A stretch of DNA of 64,000 nucleotides from Centroberyx gerrardi (lineage: Eukaryota > Chordata > Actinopteri > Beryciformes > Berycidae). The stretch is taken from positions 12,792,854 to 12,856,853 of the forward strand of contig NC_136000.1 in the NCBI RefSeq assembly GCF_048128805.1, read 5' to 3'. The translations under genes were made by a program, and so were the position numbers. The notes under the pieces are model-generated. The model was not told the DNA's origin, ran no database searches, and saw only the letters and a list, made by a program, of their open reading frames with translations. Below, piece by piece: positions 1-13,183 of the stretch (position 1 is the first letter of the stretch; each line of letters begins with the position of its first letter).

Positions 1-3000
1 GCCCAAGATGTTTAACTCACAGGCCGCTCACCAAGAAGGTCACTTTGACCATCTGCAGAGAGAATTCCTTGACTCGGCACAGAGTGAGTCTCACAGTATT
101 GATTTTGTTGTTTAGATTAATGGCACTAGTAGAGTACAGTGACATGAAAATCACTGTAACCTAATGGCTAGAAAAGTGAGCTTGTGACTTGAAAATCAAT
201 CCCTGAACTGGCTGGGCAAATCTGTCCAAGCAGAACAAAATTGAACAAAAAGGGCTCTTTCTCTCTCAACAACTACTGTCAAAGTGACCTTGAGCAAGGC
301 ACTGAACTCTCAACTGCTCTAGTTGAGTTACAGTACAAAACTTTGGTTGTACTACCCACTGTGTTGTTAGTTTAATTGTCTAACCCCCCACTTTCCTGCC
401 TCAAGTCATTGCTGTAAATGAGAATGTCTTATGGTTAAATAAGGGTTAAAAACAACAAGTGATTGATTCAGCCTTTATATTGATGAGAATATAATTTTTA
501 TGCTGTGTTTCAGATACTGCTGATGGGGAGCAGCTTGCCCAGCTACAGATTTTAAACAAGGCTCAACAGAGGCAAATTGAAGACTTGGAGCGAAAACTGG
601 AGGATTCAAGGCGCAATATGAGATACATTGAGCATCAGTTTGCAATCGTCAAAGGTATGTTTTGCCAAGTTTGTACTTGCAAAATGGGGGGTTGGAATTG
701 CCACGCGCTTTATTATGATACTTGGTCCATGATAAAATAATAATGTGATTCTACTCATTTGTGATATCTTAAGGATTGCAGTTTAATACCGCTACATATT
801 ATGATTTGTTGTTCTCTTTTCCTATGCTGCATTCAAAAGCTGAAATACAAGCTGGTGGGGCAATAACAAATTTACTTGTACTTAAAAGGCTTTGAGTAAG
901 TGATTCATGGCTTCTTACTCTTAGACTTATGAGGGTCTCTTACACTTTCAAGCACTCTTTTGAAGACTACTTTTTTCCCCTCCATTTTTCAAGAACATTT
1001 TTAGAACATCATTTTGCAATCTATAAAACAATTGTGGTGGAGTCTTTTATAACTGCACATGCTGTAGTCCCCGGGAACATGTTTGTCATGTTTTTATTGC
1101 CAATAGATGAAAAAGATGGCCTAGCAGTAAGTCTTAAGGAGTCAAGCCGATTGATTGAAGAGGCCAAGGAGAAAGAGGTTCAAATGCAAAACAAAGTGAA
1201 GTCACTGGAGCAGCAAGTACAGGCACTGACTGAAAGAGACCATGAGGTAAGTTTTGTGTTCCTAGATACTGCCGCTTTTTTTTTTTAAAGCAAAATACAG
1301 ACAAGTTGCACCACTTATGGAGAGCACTGCTTCAGCGGGTAGAGCATAGCATTGCTAGGATCAGGAGTTTGAATTTAAGTATTTTAAATTTTAAGTACCC
1401 AAATGAATGCACTCATGAAATTAGAAGGCGCTTTTGATAAGAGATGTGGAGACATTAGTTTTGTTTTGATTGCAGAACATGAAGAAGCAGAGGGTGGCAG
1501 AGGCTGCAGTAGACAGCATGAAGCAGCAGATGTTGGAGCTGTGTCGCTCCGACACGCTGTCCAGAGCGCGGGAGCAGCACGACAGAGACGTCACCGTTAT
1601 GAGGGAGCAGCATGAGGTTGCACTGCTGACACTGGAGCAACAGCTTGACTCTAGCTCTCAGGCTCTGAAGGAGCAGGTCAGAAATGTCACTGTCATATGA
1701 TGTACTAATGGGGAAAGAGATTGAGGTGTCAACAAAGGTTGTGAGTATGTGTTAACGGGGGGTATGTTGTTATTTCGTTGCTTCCAGACTGACGTTGGTC
1801 AGAGGTTACGGGAGCAGGTGAAGCAGCTGGAGCGCCAGAGAGAGGAAGAGCAACTGGAGAGAGCTGGAGTCATCAATGCCCTCACTCAGCGTCTGGAGGA
1901 GAGTCAACAACAATGTGCCAAGCTGCTGCAAACAGGTGAGTGATGGGGTTTTCTTGTGAACTGCCACCACATGCCGTTCCCTACTAGCTCTATCAAAACA
2001 GTGTTGACTGCAGTCAGATTGACCTCTTTCCTCTCTGTTGCTGTTCTCTGTTCTCCCAAGGTTCCGTGCAGGAGATGAGTCAGATGCAAATCAAACTACA
2101 GCAAGCTCAATCAGCCAAGGCCTTGAGTGAAAACATGAACAAAGTTTTACAGGTTTGCATTCTTATTTTCTGTCCCAGGATGGGGCCACCCTCAAAATGC
2201 TATTACTCAAAAAAAGAGCTACTTATCACAGTTGATCAACCTTTTTATCTTTTGTTTTACAATTTATCTTAAAGGAGGATCTGGCTGATTTGAAGGAGCA
2301 GATCACAATGTATGAATCGGCTGTGAAGCACGGTGTTATAGCATTAGACCTAAATGGTGACTGGGACAACCAGCTGTCTGAATCCTGTGTGGATTTAGGA
2401 TTAAAGAAAGCAAACTGGAAAAATGGCAGACTTCACAGGTACGCAATTGTACACAGTAGTATCACTGTCATCTCTATAAACAAATATCAAAAGTGGCCCT
2501 GAAGTTGATGTCTATATCAAATGGATTATAAGCATACATCATTTTCTCTCCCCCCATTGTGTGGTCAGTACTGTGCTGGCTGACCTGTCGGACCCCAAGC
2601 TGCCCAAGGACGAGGCGCTGCGGGAGCTGAGAGTGGAGATGCAGCGCTGCTTGGCCAGTCTGAAGGGGAAGAGGCAGAAGATTGGCCAGCTGCAGGAGGA
2701 GCTCCAGCACTCTCAGGCCCAGGTGGACGAGCTGCAGACCCAGCTGGATGAAGCCCAGCTCAGCTCCTCGGTGAGGACTGCCACCTACAAGACCAGGCTC
2801 TGGGTTTAATATTGTACTACTGGGCAAGGCGTGGAACACTATACTGTTGTATACATTGTCCGCTGTTGTTCAAGTTGAAGTAGTTTGGTCAGTTGGGTTT
2901 CTTTATTTACATGTATAAATGATAAAATACTGAAAAAAGGTGGGAAAAAGAAATGCAAACTGTGCAGGTCAGACAGTGAAACCCTAAGGGGCTTATTAAC

Positions 3001-3645
3001 CTGAAAAGGAAAAAAGGACAGAGAAAGGCAGACAAAGACACAAGTGAATTGGGCAGCAGAAACCAAATGACATCAAAACTCTGGTACATGGTATTGTACA
3101 AACACAAGAAAATGCATAAATAACAGGTAAGAGATAAAAATAACCCTAATACAGACAATGATCATAAAAAATCAGTGTGTTCCACAGGTAAGAGCGAACA
3201 GCCAGGTGAAGCATCTTGACTTGACTGGAGCATCTCAGAAAGAGTTGCAGCAACTACAAGAAGATAAACAACGCTTACAGGAACAAGTGGAGGTTGGTTG
3301 TAGTTTATCATCAAATCAACTGAACCTAAATGATAATACAATCATGTTCTGTCTGCACAGCACTGTTTTTTGACTCAATCATGAAGGATTGTTTTTCTCT
3401 CCTAACTCCAGGCCCTAGAAAAGAAGAACAAGGAGCTGAAGCAGAGTGAGGAGAAGGTGAGATCTGCCAACTTAGAGCTGTGCACCAAGATGAGGGAGAT
3501 GATCCAGGAGTTGGACCAGGAGAAGCAGGAGGCTGCTGAGAGGTGAGAGCATGGAAGAGAGAAAGAAGATCACATTCATTGTTTCCTTTATTTTCATTCA
3601 CTAAAATGGAATGAAAAATTGGAAATTAATTTTCTTGTTCTATTG

Positions 3646-3713
<68 letters not shown>

Positions 3714-6700
3714 TGTATGTATGTATGTATGTATGTATGTATGTATGTATGTATGTATGTATGTAGATATATGTATGTGTATATATGTATGTATGTATGT
3801 GTATAGATATATATATGTGTATATATATATATATATATAATAAACTGTAACACCTACTAGGGTTAGACCAATATATCAATATATAATGTACATATAGGGT
3901 TTGCCGATATATTGGACCATAATTTATATTTCGTTAAATATTGTATATCGGTCAATGTCATCCACCTCCAATATGATGGAGGTCCCTCCTTGACCACACA
4001 TGCATAAAAAGTTTTTTCCATCCTGCCAAGGAAAAAATTCTGTAAGAAACACTGAATCCTGAAATCCTGAATCCATGAAAACAGTCAGATATAAATATAT
4101 TGAATATCAGCACAAAATATCTACTATTGGCAGCTTCAGTCCAAACATATCGGTATCAATATTCAAAAACCCATATTGGTCAAACCCTAACACCTACTGC
4201 CTAGAATTTACCAATACACAGGATGTTACAATCCTTTGTGCCCCCAAAAGCTCAACTGAATTTCTGTTTCTCTATTCAGATCCGAGCGGATTCAGCAGCA
4301 GTACAGGAATGACGTGGTGAGTCGGGTCAGAACGGAGCTCATACTGGAGCACGAAGCTCAGGTTGATCAGCTGACTGCACAGCACCAGCAGCAGGTCCAG
4401 GAGCTACAGTGAGTCCCCATTACCTGTCACTGAGAATCTTAGTTGTCTGGAAATCTTTGCAGTTCATTTACAGTACTTGCTACTTTCTACACAGAACCCA
4501 GCTGTCCGAGGCCAATGATAAGATGATGGCTGTGCAAGAGTGTTACATAGCAGTCTGCAAGGAGAAGGACATGCTTGAAGAAAGCCAACGCGGCAGAGAG
4601 AGGGAGGAAGCTTCAATGAGAGAAGATGAGGTATACACATAAATAATCCCATAATCACAGAACTGAAGTTGCCTGTGTACAACAAGGATTACCTGTAGAG
4701 AGAGAATGTCTTTTGACTGATCGGTTCTTGTTCCCAGCAAAAGATGAGAGAGGAGAACAGTGCGGCCGTGGAGAATCTGAGGACTGAGCTAGAGGCGCAG
4801 CATCAGGCCTCGCTAAACCAGCTCAAAGCTCTCTGGTCCAAAGAGAAGGAGACTGAGATCCAGCACCAGGTCAACTCTCAGGTAGCCTCAGCCAAGGCTA
4901 CTTGGAAGGAGGAATTGCAAAAGGTATGATCCCGCATATTCCATGCCCAGCTCCCTCAGCCCCCTCATGGTGATTTCACATGTCAGGCTTGAAATGTGTT
5001 ACTGCTTCTGTGCAGATGGAGAGTACCTGGGCCCAGCGGCTGGAGGAGGCAAGGAGAAATAAACACACAGAGACTGCTGAGGAAACCTGTCAGACAGATG
5101 AGAGCGAGGCCAGCAGTGTGACAATTACGGTTGAGGAGCTGGACTCCAGGCTCACTGCCCAGAAACAGTGGCTGCAGCTGGAAGCTGACAAAGTCAAACG
5201 CAAGGCCGTGGAGGAGGCCAGGAAACAAGCCCAGAGAGAACTTCACGAGAAACACCTGGAGGACATGGCCAAACAGGTTAGTGGGCTTTTTAGAATACAT
5301 ATGCCAGTTATTCAAACATGCTTTACTGTGCCATGAGTACATTTTATTTTTGGTGGTACCAGTTGGAATCAAATCACATACCCATGCATATTTAGTGCTT
5401 CTACCCATTGAGCCACATGACAGCTTTTAGGTATTTTTTCCTCAGACTTGTATGGATTCATCCCTCCTCATGGTATTTGAAATGGTCATGTACAGTAGTG
5501 TACTTAAATGTGGGATTGTTACAGGTTGAAGGTGCAGTAACCAGAGCCTACAACCGCTGGCTTGAGGATTTGACCTCACTACCAGAGTACCAAGACACTC
5601 TCCAAAGAGAGAAGGTGAAGTGGGAAGAGCTACAGGAGAAACGCATACAACAACGGGTATGACAAGCTTTCACCTTTGCAAGTTACCTGGAAGTTAGTGT
5701 GACTACCTTCAAATTGGGTTTTACTGTTCTGATCATGTGTTTTCCCCAACTCTGAATGTGTCAGGTGTCCCAGGCCCTGAGGCTGGCAGGAGAGCAGCGG
5801 CAGGAGAGGCACAGGAGCCAGCTGGAGGAGCCAGGGTCTGGAGCCCAGAGGGTGGAGGAGCTCCAAGAAGAGGTGGCAACTCTCCAGAGCCAGTTGGAGC
5901 AAGTGAGGGGAGAGCAGGCTGCCCTGCTGAAAGCTGAGTTGGCTGGAGCTAGAGCAGCCTGGAACCGGGACAAACAGCAGGAGATCTCCATCATCCAGGT
6001 TCGCAGTGAGCAGGCGTACCACACCAGGCTGCAAGAGCAGCACAAAAAGCTGGAGCAGGCTCTGCAGCAGGCCAGAGAGGAGGCCGACCTCCAGAAGAAG
6101 GAGCTGCTCCTGCAGACGGAGGCTGAGATGCAGCAGGCTCTGAGGACCAGAGAGGAGCAGTGGAGAGGTCAGCAGGTGGAGAAGGAGCAGGCACACAGAC
6201 GGCAGGTCAGGGAGGATTTTCTAGTGGAGCTTCAGACTGGGCTGGCAGGGCTCCAGGCGCAACTCCTCAGGGATCCCAACACAGAACAGCAGAATACTGA
6301 CGAAACCAGGAGGGCCAGTGGGAACGCCTCAGAGGGCACGATAACACACACTGTCAAATCATCCTGCAAAGATATGATCACCAAAGCAGTATCCCAGGCC
6401 AAAAAGGAGTGGAAGAAAGTGAGTTGTTGTTGAATAGCTGTTGTGTAAAGCTGAGATAACTGATCTCCTCATCTGTTAATAATTGCCCTGTGAGCAGGTC
6501 TGGCTGTGCTCTGTTACTGGGTCACCTGAATGCCAAGGCCAGAATTTTACAACACTATAAGCACTACTGTGATGAAACGTTGCAGGGTGTAGCAATGGTA
6601 ATGATTTATCTGATGTCTAATAATTGTGACTTGCTCTTCCCTTCATGGCTGCATTTTTACCCCCATAGATGAGTGAGGAGAAGCTCAGCCGTGTGTTGAA

Positions 6701-9700
6701 AGAAACACAGGAACACCATGAGAGAGAAATCAACAAAATACAAAGTATGAAATATCATCGAATTCACCGCTGTTCCTCATATTGTCTCTTCACTAGTCAT
6801 GGCATTTTGAAAACGCCATATTTAAACCACATGACACGCAGTATTACCTCATTTGATTAAAATATGGTGGAGTGCCCATCAACAGTTATGTGACATTATT
6901 GTCCATCATTTCCAGGCTCTGTGTCCCAGAGGAGGGAGCAGGCCCGCTGTGGAAAGCAGTGCGCGGAGACTGTAGGCAAGCTGCAGAAGAAGAACCAGGA
7001 CCTCCAGAGACACTTGGAGAAAGCCTGCCGTCAGCTCCAGCACACCGTCCGAGAGCACAAGGCGGCCATGCAACGTCTCAAAGGTATATAATGCATCTAT
7101 TTAAATGTTTTTCAAAATGGTTGAAATTGAATTATTCGACCTGCTCCAATAGATACAACTCTATTGTTTATTGTAGATGAGCATGAAGACGGCTTACGAA
7201 AGGCAAAGGAGGATCACCTGCTGCAGCTAGAGGAACTGAAGAGATCCAAAGAAGCCTCAGGGTGTGTGTTTATTTTTTTTATTTTGATTTAATTAAATTT
7301 GTTTTTGTCATGAAATAATGTTTAATAAGCCTTAATCTAGAATTGTAGTATGACAGGCCCCCATTGGAACACTGTTGCCCCACTGCTCGCTTTGTTTATC
7401 CTTTGATTTATTAGATTGAAGCTATTTATTTTCCACTCTTACATGGTATCTCAATTAATTTGACAGCTAAATATTAGATGTATAAGTGATTTAAATGTGT
7501 TTTGAGGCTCTAAAAGTTTTTGATTTGTTGGTTTGTAAACTTTTAAGTGAAATGGATAGTTATGTTGAGTTAAAATTAGTGATGAAAGCTGAAAAAGCAA
7601 AAATCTTGAGGATTTGTATACCTGAGATTTATATGGCCAAATTCTGGTGCTTTCTTCTTTAGTGCTTTAAAGGGAAAAAAACAAATAAGAAGCAAGGCTT
7701 TATGTTTTGAAGCATTATCTTAAAGGCACTGAATTAAATTTTGAAAATCAAAATTCACTGTAGGAACTGTAGGTTAGATCAGTGGGTGTTTCATAGTTAA
7801 GGTTTTGGAAATTGGTACAGTATGTTCTTGTGATATTCTCTGATTCAGCCAACAATGAAATTTGTAGTTTTGTAGTTTTTTTAAATTTGGGTTTGTTTGA
7901 ATTTGGTTTTTTTAAGCTGAAAGATGAATGTGTTTTTTTGTTTGTTTTTTTAGTAGTAGTATTGGTGGTAGTAGTACTGAATTCTAACACGCTGAGGCCT
8001 ACATTCATCTTTCTGACAGGAGTTCTGATCAACAAAATCTTCAGTTGGGCCTTGAGGAGATGAAGCAGCAATACACGATGACTGTGGAAAAGATCAGAGG
8101 TTCGTAATGAAGCTGTTCTCATGAACTGGCTTTGTGGATTAAATTATATTCTGTGTGGGACGCTGTTGAGCCTTCTGGAGGTGTTGTGGACCGAAACATC
8201 TGTGATGGGAGGAGTCCACTTGATAACCCAGTGACATAACCGCTCTCACGCACCCTTCTTTCCTCTGACATCCTAGCTAGGTTTTTACATAAGTGCTCAC
8301 CCAAAATAACATCAGATGCTGTAAAATGATTAATATCAAAGGAAATATTAAATCCCACAACTGTCATTATTACTAGATAGGTTTGCTGACAGATTACCTT
8401 CCTAAAGTGGTTATACTTTTCATAAAGCTCATAAAACTTGGTGTGAAATTGTGTGGAGAATTGCTCCTGGCCTCCTGTACATCAACACTAAATGTTTTTT
8501 GTATAGTTTTATGTCTGGTGTCCCAACATAGGCCTGCATTGTCTCTTTCTGCAGTAAATGTGATGTCCTGGACAGTGTGTATTTGTTGTTATATGTAGTT
8601 GCACCAAACCTCACCAAGCCAAATTCCTTGTGCATGTTTTTAATGTACCTGATGAATAAAGGTGCTTCTGATTGTGTTTGTGTGTCAGGAGACATGCTGT
8701 GTTACCTCCAGGAGAGTAAGGAGCGAGCAGCGGAGATGATCCGCGTGGAGGTGCAGAGGGAGAGGCAAGACACTGCCAGGAAGATGCGGCACTACTATCT
8801 GACCTGCCTGCAGGAGTTACTGGAGGATGGAGGACAGGCTACAGGGCAAGGAGCCATAATCGTCCTTAACTTGTTTGCTTGTTTCATCATGGTTCGCAAA
8901 GGCTAAGTGTATTGACCCTCCTGTCTTCCGTAGGGCTGAAAAGAAAATAATGAATGCTGCTGGCAAGCTGGCAGCCATGGCCAAAGTGCTGGAGACGCCT
9001 GTCAAAAAGAAATCTGGAAAGAACCACAGCTTACCAGGTGAGTCCTGTCATGCAGAACTGGTATAATATGAAAATCTGATGTTTAATGCTTTTTTCCAAG
9101 TGGTGTGGATTGATGTTCTGTATTGACAGGTTCGTCGACAGCTGTGTCCACTGGCAACACTCCAGGTAGAAAAGCAGGTTTCAGTAAGAACGCATCTACA
9201 GTAATTCAGGCACCTGAGATCAGACCGGAGGAGAGGACACACAGGGAGACGACTCACACTGGTTCAGAATATCAAGTCCCCGCAGCAGCAAGGACTAAAC
9301 CTTTGAGTAAAGCTTCCCACCAGGACATTCCTCTGTCTGGGAAGCTGGAGGCCTCAGAGGAATCGGGGTTGAAAGCCCGAGCACACCTCCCCTCTTACAA
9401 ACCGTCCCGGCAGTTGGCCCCGACATCCCAGGTGGATTTTGTCAGTGTGTCTCTGAGGAATAAGAGCAGAGAGCTGTACCTCCAGGGAGGAGAGTCTGGT
9501 AAAGCAGACGATCGGCTCGACTCGGAGCGACAGAACAAACCCTTCCTCATCCAGGAAGCTCCTGTCAGGGATGAGAGACAGAGCGACTGGAGTTTGTCGA
9601 GTAGCGACTCAAACACAGACTTCCCCGTCTCCACACTCTCCTACTTAGGAAGAAAAGTTGAACCGGTGAAGCCATTTTCTCTGTGCGCTGCGTCGGCCAG

Positions 9701-9950
9701 CGACCTGGGAGAGTTTGGGAGCCTCACCCCGGACATTTCTGACTTGACGGTTTATAATGAGATTGCCAAGATGCCGCCTCACACCAAGACCTCGAACTTT
9801 CCCGGTGCAAAGATGAGTACGCACAGAGAGCCCATCCCCGGCTCTGAGGGCGAGAAGCAGTACCGAGTTTGTCCGAAGGCTCTGTTCTCCGAGTTGAGGC
9901 ATTGCCAGCAGGACAGCGGCTTTGACAGTCCTTTCTACCAACAGAAATGA
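1..9950 (+). CDS. cep152: Centrosomal protein of 152 kDa, C-terminal part (5' end outside window)
   Basis: Cep152 is a pericentriolar scaffold that recruits PLK4 and CPAP to start centriole duplication. Exons: 1-83, 514-654, 1107-1246, 1476-1676, 1788-1935, 2061-2152, 2275-2438, 2569-2770, 3188-3292, 3412-3542, 4280-4408, 4495-4630, 4738-4923, 5016-5276, 5525-5656, 5765-6418, 6669-6744, 6916-7083, 7177-7261, 8020-8099, 8689-8845, 8934-9037, 9130-9950. All junctions keep one frame, giving about 1,464 residues. Nearly all is Gln/Glu/Lys/Arg-rich coiled coil up to about exon 22; the last exon is a Ser/Pro-rich, non-coiled tail. The tail ends [10 protein letters not shown] plus four residues, matching my memory of the human CEP152 C terminus; [10 protein letters not shown], across exons 21-22, is also recognisable. 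The intron after 8845 starts with GC, not GT. PLK4-binding N-terminal parts are not in the window. Identity is seen plus remembered; I am confident. Confidence 0.93.
1318..1385 (+). repeat. tRNA-derived SINE fragment in cep152 intron 3
   Basis: The stretch has a tRNA-like head: AGCGGGTAGAGCATAGC resembles an A box with D-arm spacing, followed by GGAGTTTGAATTTAA as a decayed B box. No intact tRNA fold and no terminator are seen, so it is a SINE remnant rather than a tRNA gene. Confidence 0.4.
3648..3839. repeat. Compound AT / ATGT microsatellite
   Basis: A run of (AT)n is followed by roughly 20 tandem GTAT units, then interrupted GTAT/AT units, about 190 bases in all, inside a cep152 intron. 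The Tyr/Ile/Met/Cys-repeat reading frames over it on both strands are artefacts. Confidence 0.95.
3858..4189. mobile_element. Non-autonomous hAT-type element (332 bp)
   Basis: The terminal inverted repeats are TAGGGTTAGACCAATAT and, at the right end, ATATTGGTCAAACCCTA (one extra mismatch allowed). A perfect 8-bp target duplication, ACACCTAC, sits at 3850-3857 and 4190-4197. The 8-bp duplication is characteristic of hAT transposition. There is no transposase frame, so it was mobilised in trans. It sits inside the cep152 intron between exons 10 and 11. Confidence 0.85.
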
Positions 9951-10710
9951 CACTGTGAAGGACGAGTCTGGGGTGAAACAGGAAGACACACTTGGTATTA
10001 ACCTGACTATTTCAAACAGCTGACCATATGATGCCTTATATTGCCTTTTAACACAATGTATGAAGTTTACATGCAGTAGAATTATTGCCTCCATAGTTGC
10101 TTGCAGTGTGTGTGTTTACATTTAAATTTGTTGATACTTAGTATATCTGAAACACCGCCACATATCATACAGTACCTCGCAGTTCTGGTCTAGACTATCT
10201 GATCTGTCCCCTCAGGTATAATATTTAGATTTGAAACCCAAAACATGCACAGTGAGTTTTGTAACTATTGGGACAGAAACATGCTTGTTTATTTTGGCTT
10301 ATAATCCTCAGTATTATTTTTGAATGTGATATGACACAGTAACAGTGTTGAGGTTAAACTAGGATAATACACGGCCTATCAACTTGAATTTGAGGGGATT
10401 TTCAGCCGTATCGGGTGAACCACTAAAAAAAAAAACCCAAAAAAACTACAGCCAGCTGTTGTTCGCAGTCCCTCGTTTCTGGGTGACGGATTAAGATAAT
10501 AATTAAGCCAAAAATTGTTGCTGTGCATTGACTTTGAGATGTCTGCAACCCAGAGATTTCACTGGACTCTTTCCAGCCTTTTTGCATCTTAGCATATCCA
10601 TACAAATTTAGCTGTGACTCAACTTGGCTCTTAATTACACTGAGGCAGTATGATCTGGGTTAAAATAAGTAAACAAGGGTCCAGCTTTGAATAAACCTGC
10701 TTCTGTGACA
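9951..10710 (+). other. cep152: Probable 3' UTR of cep152
   Basis: Non-coding sequence follows the TGA at 9948-9950. A canonical AATAAA polyadenylation hexamer lies near 10691 (TTTGAATAAACC), which would give a UTR of about 750 bases. No other gene is seen here. The end point is inferred from the hexamer only. Confidence 0.5.
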
Positions 10711-12159
10711 GAGCCATGTCTGAAAAGTCCCTCAAATTGAAGCTGGCAGGCTGCCTTTTAGTCCCACTGCCATGCTGTCGTTCACATCCGAAACAGGAGC
10801 ATGAAGCCAAAACAAAATAATGTTACTGTCCAAATACTTGTGCTGCTCAGTGTGGATCTTACAGGCTTACAGCACATTCCTGCCCTGAGAGGTTTCACAA
10901 ATTTGCCCTGGCATTAAAACAGATAATCCGCCCGCTTTGGACAGTTCAGTCTAGATTTTAAAACATATAAAATTCTCTCAAAGCTACAAACACGAGACCC
11001 AAGATTCTTAAACTGAGATTTCAGCGAGACACTTTTTGGACCCGGTTCATTGACAGAATGATTTGGAGAACAACTTTCCAGACAATATGGCTGTACTCTG
11101 GGGAGTTTTTCCAGGAATATTAACATTTTCTGGTGCAAAATAGTGAGCGTTACAGTGAAACAAAGCTCACTTTCAAGTTCAGTCAAACACTCTTTGATTC
11201 CAGATCAAAGGTCTCTTATAGATGTCACAGATTTAGAGTTTTGGTTGATTATATTTCAAAGAAGACAGCCGTTTGTTTACAAATATTGATTGAACTGTCA
11301 AAAATAATTGGAATGGTTTTATATGAATTCCCTTTTTTTTTTTAAATAGGGATGGTTTCCTTTTTAATGGATGAACAATGAATTAATAGTGATATTTCAC
11401 TTGATTCGAACATCCTTCAATTTTTGCATCCATACCTCAGTTTTAGCTCATGAAGGCTGACATCAGCTGCCCCGGGGATCTGAAGTTTCAGCTTTCAGGC
11501 ATTCTCTTATGTGTTCATTCACTTGCATAGAAGTGATACTTGTAACACAGAGAGGTGGACCCTGAAGGGGATGATTTTAGGTCAAAGGTCGTGGCTCATA
11601 GAGGACTTAATCTGGTCTACACTGTTAAGTTGTAACACCATGAATGAGTGACGCTCATGGGCCACGCCTGTAAGCACGCTGTGACTAGATAGATGTGGGT
11701 TTATATAGGAGTTGTGTCTCTACTCTCTGTATTCTCTCTCTCTCTCTGATAAGTAGGATTTTTAGATTAGGTTATTAAAATAGATGCAAGAGGAGGATCT
11801 GAAAAACGCCTGTGTATCCCTGGAGCGTCTGATGTTGGTGTTTGAAAGATGACTGATCGACCCATGTTCCTGTAAAGTGTTCCACATATTGTTTTAATTG
11901 CAAAGCCTTCTTTCTCAGATGTTTGCAGTTTGTGTGTTTTATGCCTCCCATCCCCATCAATAGATACTATTGATTTTGTTTGTTTTATTTAAATTAAAAT
12001 TATTTTATATCAACTTAATGAGATATGCTGTGCATAGAGGACAAATAAATCTTTTTTTTACGTATTTCTTGGAGTTGCTTTTGTTAAATCTGATGACTCA
12101 TGATTATCTGACCTTAACCTCACCAGCTAAACCTGTAGGCGTAAACATAAAGAACATAG

Positions 12160-12195
12160 CATAGAGATAAAACTCTATCTTGTTTTATCTCTATG
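12160..12195. repeat. Short perfect hairpin (14-bp arms, 8-base loop)
   Basis: CATAGAGATAAAAC at 12160-12173 is exactly complementary to GTTTTATCTCTATG at 12182-12195. It lies in intergenic AT-rich DNA with no gene next to it; probably a foldback repeat fragment. Confidence 0.7.
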
Positions 12196-12339
12196 GCACA
12201 TACATCATTTTTACATCTCAACAAGTAGCCTATGTTGGAGACTATTCTGAACTAAACAGTGTCTATTGATACAAATATAATCCTTTCAGGTCCAGCTACC
12301 CTCAGTCAGTTACTACAATTGAATACACTAGTGCAGTGC

Positions 12340-12560
12340 CCATTCAAAACGTGCCTGTCCGGAACGGGCCGATTGCTGCTTGCAGCTTTCTCGAGAACCG
12401 CTAGTATAAAGCAAGGAATCTCTGTCTGTATGTGTGTCCTTCGCATATCTCGAGAACCGTTCGTCCGATCTACTTCACACTTGGCGGTTGTATTGCTGGG
12501 GACCCAAGGATGTGCAGTGTCGGATTTGGTGCAATTTGGACATGCAATACGTTCAATATT
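12340..12560. repeat. Dispersed repeat with CTCGAGAACCG motifs
   Basis: Two CTCGAGAACCG motifs occur about 60 bases apart (12390 and 12449). They are followed by sequence of a type I recall as dispersed in fish genomes (CTACTTCACACTTGG ... TGCTGGGGACCCAAGG). No coding capacity is convincing. Family assignment would need a repeat library. Confidence 0.4.
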
Positions 12561-12724
12561 AATAAACTTTGAATAAACAAGCGAACAGTATGGCAGGTAT
12601 GGAGGACTGTAACTGCCAAAATGAAAAATAAATAAATAAATGACTCAATAAATAAATAAATATGCCATTAAATGCACCAAAAATAATATTCAAAATAAAT
12701 GTAGGCATTAATTAATTGATAAAA

Positions 12725-12890
12725 TGTATTAATTCCCCTATTTATTTATATTTGTTTTAATTTGCTTATGTATTTATTTACCTTTGTATTAATTCCCCTA
12801 TTTATTTATATTTCTGTTTTAATTTGCTTCTGTATTTATTTACCTTTGTATTAATTCCCCTATTTATTTACTTTCCCATTTAATTTTCCA
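12725..12890. repeat. AT-rich tandem repeat, 60-62 bp unit
   Basis: A unit beginning GTATTAATTCCCCTATTTAT recurs at about 12727, 12787 and 12849 (2.6 copies). It lies within a longer TTTATTTA-rich tract (about 12610-13010) that looks like one dispersed AT-rich repeat. Confidence 0.75.
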
Positions 12891-13183
12891 TTTTATTTAT
12901 TAATTCTTTTCATTTTATTTATTTCTGTATTTATGTCTGTATTATTTTCCCTTTTCATTTTCCCCCTATTTATTTCCCCAAACTTATTTATTTCTGTGTT
13001 TTCTTTTTACATTTCTTTATGCGTTTCTGCTTCATTATGCAAATGAGGGGGCTGTGTCTCATGGGGTCAACTTTTCGCCTATTGGTTGATCGACATCAGA
13101 GTGCCTAGATCGACTATACATGCCTTGCTCCCACACCGGTGGCCAGCAGGTGGCCAGGCTAGGAAGGAGAAGTGTTAACCAAC

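Larger units (their letters stand above)
9951..13180. other. cep152 to transposon-block intergenic region
   Basis: Apart from the 3' UTR and the repeats listed separately, I see no exon with convincing splice sites or recognisable protein. The longest frames here (up to 105 codons) have no coding-like composition. There is a (TC)n run near 11735. Confidence 0.5.

Noticed and set aside
3619..3879. Three overlapping frames of Tyr/Ile/His/Thr or Met/Tyr/Val/Cys repeats on both strands
   Set aside because: They are translations of the AT/GTAT microsatellite.
5630..6196. 188-codon Leu-rich minus-strand frame over the cep152 long exon
   Set aside because: Shadow of CAG/GAG-rich coiled-coil codons, which read as CTG/CTC on the other strand.
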